Assembly: GCF_023856365.1 (NCBI RefSeq)
Contig: NC_064548.1
Location: forward strand, 1,802,501 to 1,866,500
Direction: 5' to 3'
Source of the DNA: Brienomyrus brachyistius
Lineage: Eukaryota > Chordata > Actinopteri > Osteoglossiformes > Mormyridae
DNA: 64,000 nucleotides
Shown: positions 1-18,408 of the stretch, piece by piece
How positions within the stretch are numbered: position 1 is the stretch's first letter
How the letters are laid out: every line of letters starts with the position of its first letter
The notes under the pieces: model-generated
Database searches by the model: none
The model's input: only the letters and a program-made list of their open reading frames with translations
Told to the model about the DNA's origin: nothing
Position numbers and translations under genes: made by a program

Positions 1-883
1 TAAATTGCTAATAGGAGCTTTTGGGAAATGCACCATGGCTTGATCATAGCTGTGATTCTGGGACTCTGCAACATCACAACCGAAGCTTTCACGTTGCTTA
101 GAACCAGGAAGAAGTACTTCTGGTCTTTATTCAAAATCTATAATAGAGCCCTGATTTTAATGCATGATAAACTGATATAAACAGTACTGTGTCATTCTGT
201 ATCTCATTTTGAAAATATATGAATATACCACCCAGCCCTCAGGTCCATCTAGCTGAATACTGCATTGTCTTAATCAGCGGGTCGAATACTGCCCCCTGTG
301 GCATGGAGCACTTCCGTTTGGACAACAGCAGATAAGGGAACACAACACATTTAAATATTAAATGAGCTTGATTTTTTTTTTACATTATTTTTTACATTAT
401 TTTTGTGCATCTTAATGTTTTTTTTCATTTTATTAATATTTTTTGCATTGTGTTAATATTGACATGCATTGGGCTTTCAGGGTCACCAGACAACATGGCC
501 CAAGCTAACAACAAAATTATCCATTGTTTTTTTCATAACGTTGTCTTGCACAATTATTTGCGCTTTGTTTAGTGGGATTTTCCCCTAAAAACTACTTCCA
601 CCTCTAAAAACTGGAAAGATTGAAAATCAATGTGCTACTAATTGTTGTTCAAAACCTAAAATATTTCCAGATTATCACCCTCTTATCTTTTGTTCTTAAG
701 ATCCTCCTACTTCAAAGGGTATGCACATGATGTCACAGCAGGTGGAAATCACTGCACTCACATCCACTGTGTGGCAAAAATATTTGCGTAGCAGCATTAG
801 CGTTCAAATTCAATGCTGCCAAAAACACATTTAAAATGGGAAAGAGCTGTCGTCCGATGGATAATACAAATCAATTTTATAAG
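1..883. other. No gene recognised
   Basis: AT-rich non-coding sequence with T-rich tracts near 370-440. I see no exon, repeat boundary or RNA gene that I can support. The missing 5' exon(s) of rcan1 could lie here or upstream of the window, but no calcipressin N-terminal coding sequence was recognised. Confidence 0.5.
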
Positions 884-1168
884 TGTCAGAATTCGCTGGT
901 AATGCGGGTAAGCGGCACGGGCAGACAAGTGGGCAGGAAGCAGGCAAGGAACAGGCAGGCAGGCGGAATACGGGGAAAACGGGGGTTTATTAAGGGGAAG
1001 GTCGTTGTAACAGCTAGGAAACATAAACTAACGTTAACTAACATCAATGACGGACAAAAACTAAGGCAAGACATGGGCTGAAATAGACAAGACTGGGCGA
1101 AAATAATCGGACACAGCTGGGCAAGATCAGGGAAGTACACACGAGGATCGGACGAGCCGGGCATGACA
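884..1168 (-). mobile_element. Solo LTR of an LTR retrotransposon
   Basis: The segment begins TGTCA and ends TGACA, the inverted dinucleotide-type termini expected of an LTR, and is flanked by a perfect 5-bp direct repeat ATAAG at 879-883 and 1169-1173. Read on the minus strand it carries an AATAAA polyadenylation signal in its 3' half. The same family occurs with its own 5-bp target duplication at 8663-8961, and a related LTR runs off the window at about 63797. No internal gag or pol sequence is adjacent, so it is a solo LTR left by LTR-LTR recombination. The superfamily (Ty3/gypsy is likely in fish) is inferred only. Confidence 0.8.
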
Positions 1169-1289
1169 ATAAGGAAAAGGAGCTGTATTTTTACAGACTA
1201 CTAAAGACTAATTAGGTATGTATCGGTCGTGGATCGGTCACATATGACCAATACCTGATCTGTCTAATTGGTATTTATCAGTGCCGATA

Positions 1290-1830
1290 CCGATCTGAAA
1301 ATCAAATTCAAATTTTTATTTGTCACATACACAGTCATACACAGTACGATATGCAGTGAAATACTTAGACAACTGCTCGTGACCGAAAGATAAAAGACTG
1401 TGAATAGGATAAGAAATAAATATGAAAATTAAAATATAAGGTAAATTTAACTAGGAAATAATAAAATAAAGTATAAAAATTGAAGTTAAAAATAAAATAA
1501 CTACACACCATATAGAAAAATATATGAAGAATATATGAAGAAATAGTGCTGTGCAAATATGCTTAAAAAGTGATTTATTTAAAGTGACTTTGTGATAGTG
1601 ATTTGAGTGATTTGATGACCACGAAGTGTAGTTGTGCAGTGGCCACTAGTGTAAACGAATGTCCAGAATGTCCAGAGTGCGTGTAAAAACCCATATGTGT
1701 GGGTCAGTACTGTGTGGTGGTGTGGTTAAGAGACCGTATCGCCTGCGGGAAGAAGCTCCTCCTCAGTCTCTCTGTGTTCGAATCAATGGTATCGAATCAA
1801 TGCGCCTCTAGTTTCTTACCTCCTCAGGGA
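1290..1830. repeat. Dispersed repeat, family not certain
   Basis: The stretch starting with a Fourier-like AAT/CAAAT-rich head near 1300, through an A-rich middle (1400-1560), to a GC-richer end near 1740-1790 resembles a repeat that is common in teleost genomes. I recognise it by general resemblance only and cannot name the family. No intact open reading frame is present. Confidence 0.35.
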
Positions 1831-2229
1831 GTCGGTCCTAGTTATGAGTGGCAAATAGCTGAATGCCATTTGGCTTTGCTTTCTATTCACATTTGGCACT
1901 ATTAGTTGACCGGTTCCTAATGATCTTAGCCAGCTATTAGGTTCTTAGTCAGTCAGGTCTGAGACCATGGGGTTGATACAGCTTACATTGCATTTTTGAG
2001 TCATTAAACAGCTTCACATTTAAAGTGTACTTGCATTAGAATTATTTTACGGTGCTTTTCCACCTCACCAGGTACTGTACTTTTGCTACTTTCCCTTTTC
2101 TATTGACTTCCGGTCAAGTACGAGTACCAAAAGTTTCACTACCAAGTGCCAAACCAGCTGTGGTGCTTCTTTGGTACATAATTGCTGGGTTCTGTGATGT
2201 GAGTGGACGATGCGGTGTGTAAACTCAAA

Positions 2230-5200
2230 GTAATTCTATTAGGTAGGCGGGTGCTAGACCTTTAAGTGCCTTACATGTAATAAGGAGAACTCTGAAGTCA
2301 GTCCTGAACCTAACAGGAAACCAGTGCAGGGAAGAAATAACAGGGGTTATGTTTTCAAACTTCCTTCTTCTGTTGACAATTGGAGCTGCTGAATTTTAAA
2401 TTTGCTGCGAGGTGTTTAATGTGCAATGTGTGCTCCAAGATAACACAGCATTACAGTAGTCTGACCTACGGTATACAAAGGCATGTATCAATTTTTCAGT
2501 GTCTTGAATAGTAAGGAATCATCATAGACTGGCAAAGTTACATTGTTGTAGGAAGCATGCATTCGATACTGCATCCAATTGTGATTTGAATGAGAGATTT
2601 AGGGAAAAGTTCAACCCCTTGGATTGGAATGTGGAGATTACAGAATTCCTATCAGCAGATTTGCCTCCAAACAAAAGAACCTGGGTCTTCTGAGTTTTTA
2701 GTGATAAAGAGTTTTCAGTCATCCAGGCCTTTACATCGTTAAAGCAATTAGCTAAAGTGACAGTTGATGCAGTGTTATTAGGTGTAACTGAAATGTATAT
2801 TTGGGTGTCATTTGCATTGACATTATGTTTTCTCATTAGGTTATCTAATGCCAGTATTTAGAGAGAAACGATAAAGAGCCAAGAAGTGATCCCTTTGGTA
2901 CTCCATATTTGACTGGTGATATAAATGATGGAATACAGTTATTCGGCACTTAAACATATTGATATGGATTTGTTTAAACTACTTCAACACCATTCCACAA
3001 AACCCAACATCAAATGTATGTCTTTTTGATAGAGTAAAATGGTCAACCACGTAAATGGCTGCATTGAGAGCCAAAAGTAGTAGCACAGTCGTGTTTTCAG
3101 CGTCTATTCCTATTGTTATGTCATTTATGACTGGAGTAGTGACTATTCTCCAGAACTTTGGACAAAAAAAAATGGTACATTAGAGACAGATCTGCAATTG
3201 CTGAGCTCCTTTGGATCCAAAGTTTTTTCAGTAGTAATCTGATTACTGCTGCTTTAAATTAGTAAGGCACATCACCTGAGGACAGGGATATATTCACTAT
3301 GGCAGTTATAGGTCTTGTCAGAACTCCCAGGGATTCTTTAAGAAGTTGAGTGGGGATTGGGTCCAGTGGACAAGTGGGCATTTTGGTTTGGGTTACTGTT
3401 CACTGATCTGTTCAAAAGCATTAAGGGTGTGTGTGTGTTCTGTTTGCATCAGATTTGTTTGTGAGCGATTCGAACATATCTGAAGTCTAATGTGTGTAAT
3501 GTTATCATTAAAGAAGTACATAAAATGTTCACTACCAATCAGTGTTAAGTTTGACAGCAATTTTTTATTTAGTTTGTCATAGTCTTTTGATTAAAGTATA
3601 ATTTAGTTTCAATCATAATTTAGTCATCCAAATTATTTTAGTTTTAGTTTAGTTTTAGTTGGCTATCATAAGATTACAGTTGACTAAAACTACAGTTGAT
3701 GTAGTTGACTAAAATTAAAAGTGCAAAGTATAATGTTTAAAGTTTTCCGTTGATTTCTGAAAGTCATTATGTTCACCAAGATGAAGTGAAACCAATGTTA
3801 AGGAATGGTATAAAGGTCTGACTGTGCAGTACACAAATACACAGATTTCACTCTTATTTGAAACACAAACATGTGTTTATTTACCCGGAAATACTGTAAA
3901 ATCAGTAGTGCCATTAGTGCAAAAATAAAATCTCTTCAAAGAAAAAGTGCATAGGCTATAATGCCACCAGACTTGCTCTCTCTGAATATTAAAAGAAAAA
4001 TATAAAAATAAATTTGTAATATTTTTATTTGCTATTGTTCGCTGTTAAATGTTTCACCTGAATGTTCAAAGAAGAAGACCAATAATGGTATCAGGGATTT
4101 ATACCCATTAGACATTACGATCTTCCGGACCTTTGCTTCAAGAATTTTTCTCTAACTGGACCTCTTGAAATTTTAGTTGAATACCCCTGTATGCGAACTA
4201 CATTAAGTCTGATTGTATGTCGTCTCTGGCAAACATTTTCATCTCGTTTTTATTCGTTCACGAAAGTGTCAATACACTTCGTCATAGTCTTAGGCCTCGC
4301 GAAATCATTTTTATTTAGTTATCGTCTCGTTTTAGTCTGAAAATAAAGGTCGTTGATGATAACTATAGCTAAATATTTTCGTTAAATTAACACTGCTACC
4401 AATATTACTTGGTAGCAGAGGTTCAGCCTTATTTATTAGATGAGCTAATTGTCTTGAAAAGGTAGTGAGGTTTATTCCTATTGTGATCAATAAGGTTAAA
4501 GTAATAGGTCTGAATGCGCCCTATAAAGGGCTTTTTTGTATTGTTGCAAGCTGTTGCCATGCCAACTTGAACACTTCTAAACCAGTAGATATTAATTTGC
4601 AACACTGCTGTTTGTAAGAGTGTGTGTGATCATTAACATGGAGAAAATCTGGAGGTTTTGATAACTTTATTTTTAACAACTTCATCCAGAACCTGACTAA
4701 CCGTTCTACTGAAGTCATGTCTGCCTTCATTGACATCTGTGCTAGACATGAAGTTCACATTTCTTACTGTATTAATAAATCGTAGGGAATTGATATAATT
4801 TAGGTGATGTGTCATCATCATCTTCTCCACCATAGTCAAAGAGAGGGGCTGAATCACAAAGGTCCAGAGTCTAGGAGGGACAGGAAATTTTTTCTGAAAG
4901 CATCAGTCTCTATGTCCACATGTATATTAAAATCACTAAATATTATAATGTTATCTAAGTTAATAGCCACTTTGTTTCTGTACAAAACTAAACATTTCAA
5001 GTGAGGTTTCAATCAGAGGAATATTGTCTGTGGGTCTGATCTATGCAAATTCCAAAACATCCTTGATAAATCACTTCCTACACAATTTGTTTTTCCTGAA
5101 TTTGCATGAAACATTAATGATGCGCACTTTGACAATGTTTCCATGTGAATGATTCGCGACAGTCTGATATTTAAACCAACTTCCCTAGCAGATTCACACT

Positions 5201-5250
5201 AATTTTTTGGTGTTGTAGGGAAAAGGATGCATTGCTGTTTATAACACAGT
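2230..5250 (-). mobile_element. Decayed L2-like LINE, interrupted by a hAT element
   Basis: On the minus strand the high-coordinate part (about 5060-4620) translates to pieces of an apurinic endonuclease domain (a GDFN-like motif degraded to SDFNIHVDIETD near 4900-4950). The low-coordinate part (about 3490-2230) gives reverse transcriptase pieces: a Gly-Val-Pro-Lys-Gly-Ser-type motif near 2890, and a degraded YADD-type motif followed by TQIYISV near 2790, leading to a DVKAWM segment. Several stops and frameshifts break it, so it is a pseudogene copy. The two halves are separated by the hAT insertion at 3540-4395. L2-clade assignment rests on motif style and is less certain than the LINE call. 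Confidence 0.6.
3540..4395. mobile_element. Non-autonomous hAT transposon (856 bp)
   Basis: The element starts CAGTGTTAA and ends TTAACACTG, a perfect 9-bp terminal inverted repeat of hAT type, with the subterminal regions also similar in inverted orientation. It is bounded by a perfect 8-bp target duplication CTACCAAT at 3532-3539 and 4396-4403, the size typical of hAT. No transposase frame was found inside, so it depends on a helper. It lies within the L2-like LINE and is therefore the younger insertion. Confidence 0.88.
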
Positions 5251-6488
5251 GCCCTATTCTGCAGAAACACATGTTCTGACAGAAATCATATGTCAAATGC
5301 CATTTTAGGGATATAAACATGACATATCATAGCGAGTTTAGTCAGGAGCACATTATCAGCTTATGACTAATATATGGAAGACCAAAAGGCCCAGTAATAT
5401 TGCGTGTTACATGCTCTGAAATGTGCGTTTGATTGCATATGCTTTAATGAGGCTATACTTTGCAGTATGAAAACCTAAAGACGCATTGTCTCATGATATA
5501 TACCCCAATGGCATTCTTTGTGCTCAATGTTTCTGTAAAGCAACTATTTCTGACCCGTCATTGTGAAGACATTCACAGTTCACTTGATCCAATCACAAGC
5601 TCGATCCCACCCCTCTCAAAGTAACAGAGCGCACCATTATCATGAAAAGTGGCATTATGAAATAAAAAGCTGGTTCAGAAAACCATCATTGGGAAGTATA
5701 TCACTGTGAAAAGTTTAACTTTATTGTGAAATATAACTCAAGTTAAAGTAATCATATTTGCATTATGTAAAATCAAATGTAAAGATTTTGCGTAGTCAAA
5801 CCTTATTGTGAAATACCATTTATTGAATCATTTAGAAATAAAAGGACACATTTAATTATTGAAATATTCATTTATAAATATTCAGTTAACTATTGAAATA
5901 TTAATTTCCAGATTTATTAATTTATTTTGGTTTTTATGGTGTTCCATACATATTCCGTGTGTGACAAAGTAATTATTAAATTGATAAAGTATGACGCTGA
6001 TACCTACACTATATTAAGGTACAATGTTTTACTACAAATGGACATTCTGGTAAACTCAGTTCTACACAGGTCCTATCATAGACCACACTACATTTGGTTC
6101 ACACAGTGTGGTAAATACACACACATTCTCTCTGGGAATATGTTTTTCCTCTGGCCTAAATGCCAGTGTTCGTGAAATGTTACCTTAGATGACCAATCAC
6201 CCGCACAAATATGCTGCATGCTTATTAGCTCACAGATGCTGAGATTTGTTGTTTGGCTATTGGAATTTGGCACCAAAAGTTGGATAGGATCCTCCGATAG
6301 GATTGAAGCATTTCGGTCGGTACCAGGAAAGTTCAGTACTCAGCCCTAAATGTGGGATAATGAACCAAACGTTAATTTTAAGGGAAGTCACATTTCACAA
6401 ATAGTTTGTCTCAGCAGACAGTTTACAGTACAGAGTACTGGTCAGTTGCGTGTCGGACATTAAACTACAAAAAGTACAGCCACACTGT
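5251..6488. other. No gene recognised
   Basis: Non-coding sequence. Around 6280-6460 there are short palindromic GTAC-rich stretches resembling another at 2050-2180, which might be ends of a DNA transposon spanning both, but I could not fix termini or a target duplication. Confidence 0.4.
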
Positions 6489-6496
6489 CATCAGGG

Positions 6497-7769
6497 CACT
6501 GTTGTCAGCTCCTCAGCAAGAAAAGTAGCTATTAGTTGTCCTAAAAGTCACTAGAAGTTGCTAAATGATGGCATCACCTCATTTGCATGTAATTGTAATG
6601 GACGCTGTAGGAGAGAGGAATAATATCATGGAAGAGACAAAAAGTGGTAAAAAACACCCTAAAAAAGTTTAGAACTACAAATGTTTTTTTATATATATAC
6701 ATATATATCACAATTCCAACCCTCCTCCTTCATCCGGCAAAAGTGACCCTCAAAGAGACACTCTGGCGGAATACATACTCACAGGCTGTCCTGGCTCACA
6801 GAAAGAGTGGGTCAGAATCATTTTGGTCAAGGTTCTCTATGTTAGGTTCAGCAAATGAGGGAGCTGACTTAAATGAGTAAGCAGTTGATGTGGCAAAAAG
6901 TTGTACACAACAGCACTGACTATAGATCTAGCATCTCCTCTCTCCAACTCAACAAGTCCCAGAAATGTTGACACAATTGTCACACTCACTAAAGTACCTC
7001 ATCACAATCCCCAGGTACTTAGAAACACTTACATCTGTGGACTCATTAAGGAAGAGACTGAAATGATGCTCATCCACATCTACAACCAACTTTTTTAGAA
7101 AGTGTGGTGCTAGAACACCATTAATCACTTTGTCCTGTGCATTTTGAAGTGGGTAGCAGCAGTGGAGTCTGAGAAAGCAGCTCTACATGCTTCTCTAATG
7201 TGATCACATGCCAGCATAGAACAGTGTTCAGCGATAGCTAATGCCATGGTGGCCTCTGCCGTTTTTGCAGAATCAGTTTTTTTAACCATTGATGGCACAC
7301 ACAGTGGACAAGGTGAGTAAGTGACTGAGACTGTGTGATTTAAGTCGGTAATATATTTTAGTGCAGTGATTTATTTTAGACGTAAAAAATTTTGAATTTG
7401 CTTCCCGCCCTTACTAAGGTAGAGCAGGATCAGCGAGTGGCGGATTTGTGATTCGCGCATGCGCGATTCATTTGCAGTCTGGACGCGAAGGGGTGAACAT
7501 CTCCTGCTCTGACTGCAGCTGGGCGGGGCTGGTACGCAAGGACTGTCCGCCTGCGAGTGCTTTGGGACGGGATAGGAGCCCACGGTAGCACCCAATGCTC
7601 GGTGAGAGTAAGAACGATACGTGCTTTCACATCAGAGTCTCCAGAAGTCTCCAGCAACACCAGAAAAAGTTGCTAGATTTGTCGCTAGTCGCTTTTTTGA
7701 AAACGAGTCGCTTGAGGGGTCTAAAAACTCACTAAATATAGCGACAAAGTCGCTAAGTTGGCAACACTG
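6497..7769 (-). mobile_element. Decayed hAT transposon with transposase remains
   Basis: The element runs from CACTGTTGTC to CAACACTG and is flanked by a perfect 8-bp duplication CATCAGGG at 6489-6496 and 7770-7777, which defines both ends. On the minus strand, between about 7270 and 6900, frameshifted pieces of a hAT transposase can be read: a segment with FSLFLNESTDVSVSKYL, followed by RYFSECDN, then a TFLGLVELERGDA segment in another frame. These match the core of hAT transposases in which an E/DST-D motif precedes the catalytic region. Stops and frameshifts make it inactive. The first terminal base pairs have drifted from the usual CAGTG. Confidence 0.85.
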
Positions 7770-7777
7770 CATCAGGG

Positions 7778-8657
7778 CTCCAGAATGTGAACAAAGTGAT
7801 CACATGTGCAACCTTTTATTCAGAGTGTTCGATTTAAAATTTCACTTGGTTGTATCTGTGCCAGTGTATGATAATCATGAGGATGTCTTACTCCTGCCCA
7901 AGTACTGAGTTACTGAATTGTGATTCTGAGTTTTTCTTCTTTCTCTCTGGTTCAGTGTCTTTTTTTCTGAATTGGTCTCACTTTCACCCAGGAGTACGCA
8001 CATATTTTTTATTTTTTAAAATGTTAAAAACTTATCAGGTCTCACATATCAGTAATGAGAAACAAAAAGTTGTGTAGGCACTCTGATGAGCAAACTTTTA
8101 CATTTTTTCTGGAGAGATGAAAAAAGTCTTACCTGATACCCATCTTGAGTGTCACAGCCAGTAGTGTCCCTCCTTCAAAATTCCTTGATTGTGCAAGTTC
8201 CTTGTGAACTTAAACAATGATTGAATTTTTTTGCGGTGGATGAGAAAATTCATCTTGGACAAATTTCCTTTCCCTAATATTTTCACTTCTTTTATCGATG
8301 AATGGCAAATACCACATGTTTATTTATTGTAACTGTTAGTAGTTTTACTTGCACTGAAGCTTTTTCCTTTTTATTTATTTTAAACATGTAAGATAGCCCA
8401 TGATAAGATGTTTATAACACTATCCTTCTCATTTTGATAGCATGTACTTTTTCATCAAAATGCTTCATGCCACCTCCTAAATCTGATTTCGCGAAGAATC
8501 ACCCACATGTGTTTCGGATATTACGGCAATCAGGTGCAGAGTTTATAATTAGTTTCAGAATTCCAGCAGTACAGTTCAGTATGATAATGTTATTAAAATG
8601 ATGTTATTACTTTGCACATATCTTGGATAAAACAAGTACGTTTTGTTAACCAATAAT
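7778..8657. other. No gene recognised
   Basis: AT-rich non-coding sequence with no repeat boundary, RNA gene or supported exon. Confidence 0.45.
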
Positions 8658-8662
8658 GCACA

Positions 8663-8961
8663 TGTCAGGTTGCGAATGGACGGGCAAGCAGGAAGCGGGG
8701 AAGGATGAGGCAGGTAGGCAGGATTACGGGAAAATTAGGGTTTATTTAGGGAATGGGAGGACAAAGCTGACGGCGACAAACTAACATTAACTAACGTCAA
8801 CTAACATCAATGATAAGTCTGGGGATGACGGACTCAGACGCGGACTAAATACAAGTAAGACAAGCCAAAAATAACAGGAAACAGCTGGGCATGATCAGGG
8901 AAGCACACGTGGATGATCGGGGGTGTGGCACACACGAGGATCGGACAAGCTGGGCGTGACA
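8663..8961 (-). mobile_element. Second solo LTR of the same family
   Basis: Same family as the LTR at 884-1168: it begins TGTCAGG and ends GTGACA, has a minus-strand AATAAA near 8734, and shares internal blocks such as the repeated TAACATTAACTAAC-type stretch. A perfect 5-bp target duplication GCACA flanks it at 8658-8662 and 8962-8966. There is no internal retroelement sequence, so it is a solo LTR in the same orientation as the first copy. Confidence 0.85.
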
Positions 8962-8966
8962 GCACA

Positions 8967-11734
8967 ATTTATTCAAAATATTTTATTAGATTATGACTTA
9001 AGTTTCCATACATACATTTAAATGCTGACATTATTAAATTACAATATTTCACGGCATAAATATGGCACAAGAAAATAATTATTAACAGTACATATTAGCT
9101 ATAGTCTGATGTCTCACAATAATAACACATACAGTAGAGTAGCACTATATTTACACACATATGTACAACGGTATTGTTCAGGTTTGAGACGGATTCTATT
9201 ATTTTAACAGAAATGATGTATTGGGGGTTTGGGAAGACGGATTCTGTCGTTTTAATGGAAATGACATAGGGGCTTGAGAGTGGCTGGGGCCTGACAGAGG
9301 ACGTGCGCTTTCAGGCCCCTTCTGCAGCCAGACCCTTCTCACATATACGGACACTGATTATTAAATGCTTTTTAAAAGTCCTGACTGTAAAGCGAAACTG
9401 TGGTGTTATAAAGGAAGTGGTCTTTAGCTGAATTTTAAAAAAAATAAAAAAAGAAAGAGGAGGGGGCTAGTGGCGAGGGAGAGCCAAAGAAAGGTCACGA
9501 GACAGACACAAGTGATGATAAGAGTTAGGTTGTTAAAGCTAATGTTAAGATTTAAACAATTTGCAAGAACAGTAATTTACCCCCTTCACATTCGAGCATT
9601 TTACATTCACAGTTTCGGTTCTTCGTGAGCTGGCCGTGAACAATTAAACGGGAATGTTTGGGGCTTGCCGAATGATCGCAGAAAATCAGCCAAAAACAAT
9701 ATTGAAAATGGTTTGGATTACATAAAATCATATAGTCTATAAATATTAGTAATCCATAATATTTGTTTGTGTGAGTGCATACTAAAAAACTTGGCTTGCT
9801 TCTTTGTACCGTGAATTGGCCTCACTCACGTAGCTGTCTCAGTAATCGTGGAGTACAGCGTTTTTCTCAGTAACTTTTCATTGCTGTTAATTTTTCATTT
9901 TTAATAATGAGTCAAAAACGTAGTGCTCCCAGAGCGTGCAGTAGTAACTTTGTACATACAGAGGCATAATTTAGTTTGACATCAGATGCACGCACACACA
10001 CACACACATGCTCCCCTCATGGAGACACTATGCCCACCAGGTAGCCACACTGCTGCACATGTTGGATGGGTACCTAGATTAGATTTTCCACTTTGAGAAG
10101 CACATCTCTCTTACCCATATGCGCACAACTACTGCTGAGAGGCTGATGTCACAATTCCCCTTTGGTTACCAAAGATACCATCAGGGTAAAGCGATTGAGA
10201 CATGGGCATTTCTGTAAGAATAGAGAGCATAGATTCAGACTGAGAATGTCCTAGATGCCTGGCTGTTATTCAGGTGCAGCACAGAATGTGTCCCTTCTGG
10301 AACATTCCGGGGATATACAGGGCCCTCGTGGGCAGTTTTGGCATCTGGTATTTGGTGAGAGAGGAATACTATAGACTGTTTTGACATCACTTCTTATGCT
10401 TTTCTGTATGCCTTGTGGGAGCTTTGTGTTCAAGAAGAGTGACAGTTGATGTGCTTTTCATTGTTCTTGTGACAGACGCTGCTGTACATTCTTCATTCTC
10501 AAGGGGCAGGAGGAACTGGAAATCAAATAAAAAAAAAAAAAAAAAAAACAAGCAAACCATAGTGTTTCTGTGACAGCAAGTTTGTTCTGTCAAGCTCATG
10601 CTGGGGAAAGTAAAGCAGTTGTTTATGGCCTCTTGGCTCTGTTCTTTACAAGCACTTAGGTGGACAAGCAGGATGCCTCAGCATTCCCAGCATGCATCTG
10701 AAGAGTATAAAATTTAACAGTAACTGTCTGATTGCCTCACTGCTTTCCATCTGACCCAGTCTTGGCAAGTTCAGGTCCAGTTTATGACAAGCATGCTTGA
10801 TATGGATTAGGATGTATTGCAGACTTATATTTATAAGGAAATGCACAAATATTTAAAAGCTTCTGGATTGTGCAAAAGCTGATTTTTGTATTGATGATGT
10901 CATTAAACACTGTTGTATTGTCAGATTGAGATGAGGCCTGTCGATTTTAGCGCTAGCGCCTGTAACAGGTCTGGATGCTGTTCAGCTGATTAGTTACTTC
11001 AAAATTAATCTAAATGATTAATTTTCCTCCAGAAAATCAAATAGACCTTTTATTTTGAGTTAATTCTATTTTTGCAACAGCAAACTGTATGTCATTGCAG
11101 GCTTTAGATAATGGATGCCGGTTTTTCAGTACTATATGGACATTATTTTCACCCACAATTCAATAAGTAAATTATTAGTATGCCTAAAATATTAATAAGA
11201 TGTGTTTTGTGATGCCCAAAAGTTAGTAATCTGTATACATTTGGCAATATGCTTATTGAATTCACACCATATGTAAAAGTTTTGGTAAGTCATGGAAACG
11301 ATAAGCACTGCAGTCAAGCATGGGACAGCTCAGCAACCACAACATCTTTTAAAAGAGGGAGATTGTGGATGAACAACGTCAAAAGGTTATTGTTTGGTAA
11401 TACTTTTTACTGATTAATGTCTGACATTTTTTTTTGTTAGTATAGTTTTCTTTTTTATTTCTGTTCACAAATTATTTTCTTTTATTTAGTGTCTGTTTTC
11501 AGTTTTAGTTTACAATAATAACACTGGTCCCAACAAGCCCAATGCGCAGGAACATACATTGGCACTGTCAAGCTAGATTTTGGCCTGAACATTTGCTCAA
11601 AAACTTATTCAGTGGCGATTCTAAAGTATTATAGCAGGCAGACAACTTTATGGCTTTTAATAATGAGCTCTAAAATAATGAGCTTTAAAAGCTCTCCATG
11701 CTAGTGGTAATTTAATAAACATGAACAGACAACA
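8967..11734. other. No gene recognised; simple repeats
   Basis: About 2.8 kb of non-coding sequence, presumably part of an rcan1 intron or upstream region. It contains a short (AC)n run near 9991-10008 and an 18-A run near 10530-10548. I looked for a calcipressin first exon here and did not find one. Confidence 0.45.
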
Positions 11735-12055
11735 CTTACAGTGGTTTAGTGGTCCAGAATAGCACCTGTGTGCTTTCTCTTCAGGTGTTTGTGCATAGCA
11801 CTAGTGCCCCTATAGTATGCCATTGAACTTTGCACAGTGTAAAACCACCTTTTGTTTTGTGATAATTTGAACTACTCCCATAACTACGTAGTGATAGTAA
11901 AGGAAAACATTTGTTATAATGAAACATTTTAGAAATCATAATGGTAATTTCATTTAAATAATAAAAAGAAAACTGCATTGATTTAAAATATTGATGTTGA
12001 TGCATTTTTAGCGTTGACGTCATGGACGATGTCCACTGATCGTGGCAGCCTTAAT
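11735..12055. repeat. Dispersed repeat copy 1
   Basis: This stretch shares ordered blocks with 22860-23040: a TGTGCTTTCTCT block, a TTTGTGCATAG block, CATAGTGTAAAACCACCTTTT, and ATTTTAGAAATCATAA followed by an AT-rich tail. Two copies about 11 kb apart show that it is an interspersed repeat. Ends and family were not determined. Confidence 0.55.
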
Positions 12056-12152
12056 CTGAACTTATTGCATTTTCTGAATGCATTTGCTTAATTGAGAAAT
12101 GGATGGATGGATGGATTGATTGATTTCACTTACTTGCTCCCACCATCTGCAG

Positions 12153-18408
<6,256 letters not shown>

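Noticed and set aside
1..12152. First coding exon of rcan1
   Set aside because: No sequence resembling either known alternative first exon could be recognised, so none was annotated.
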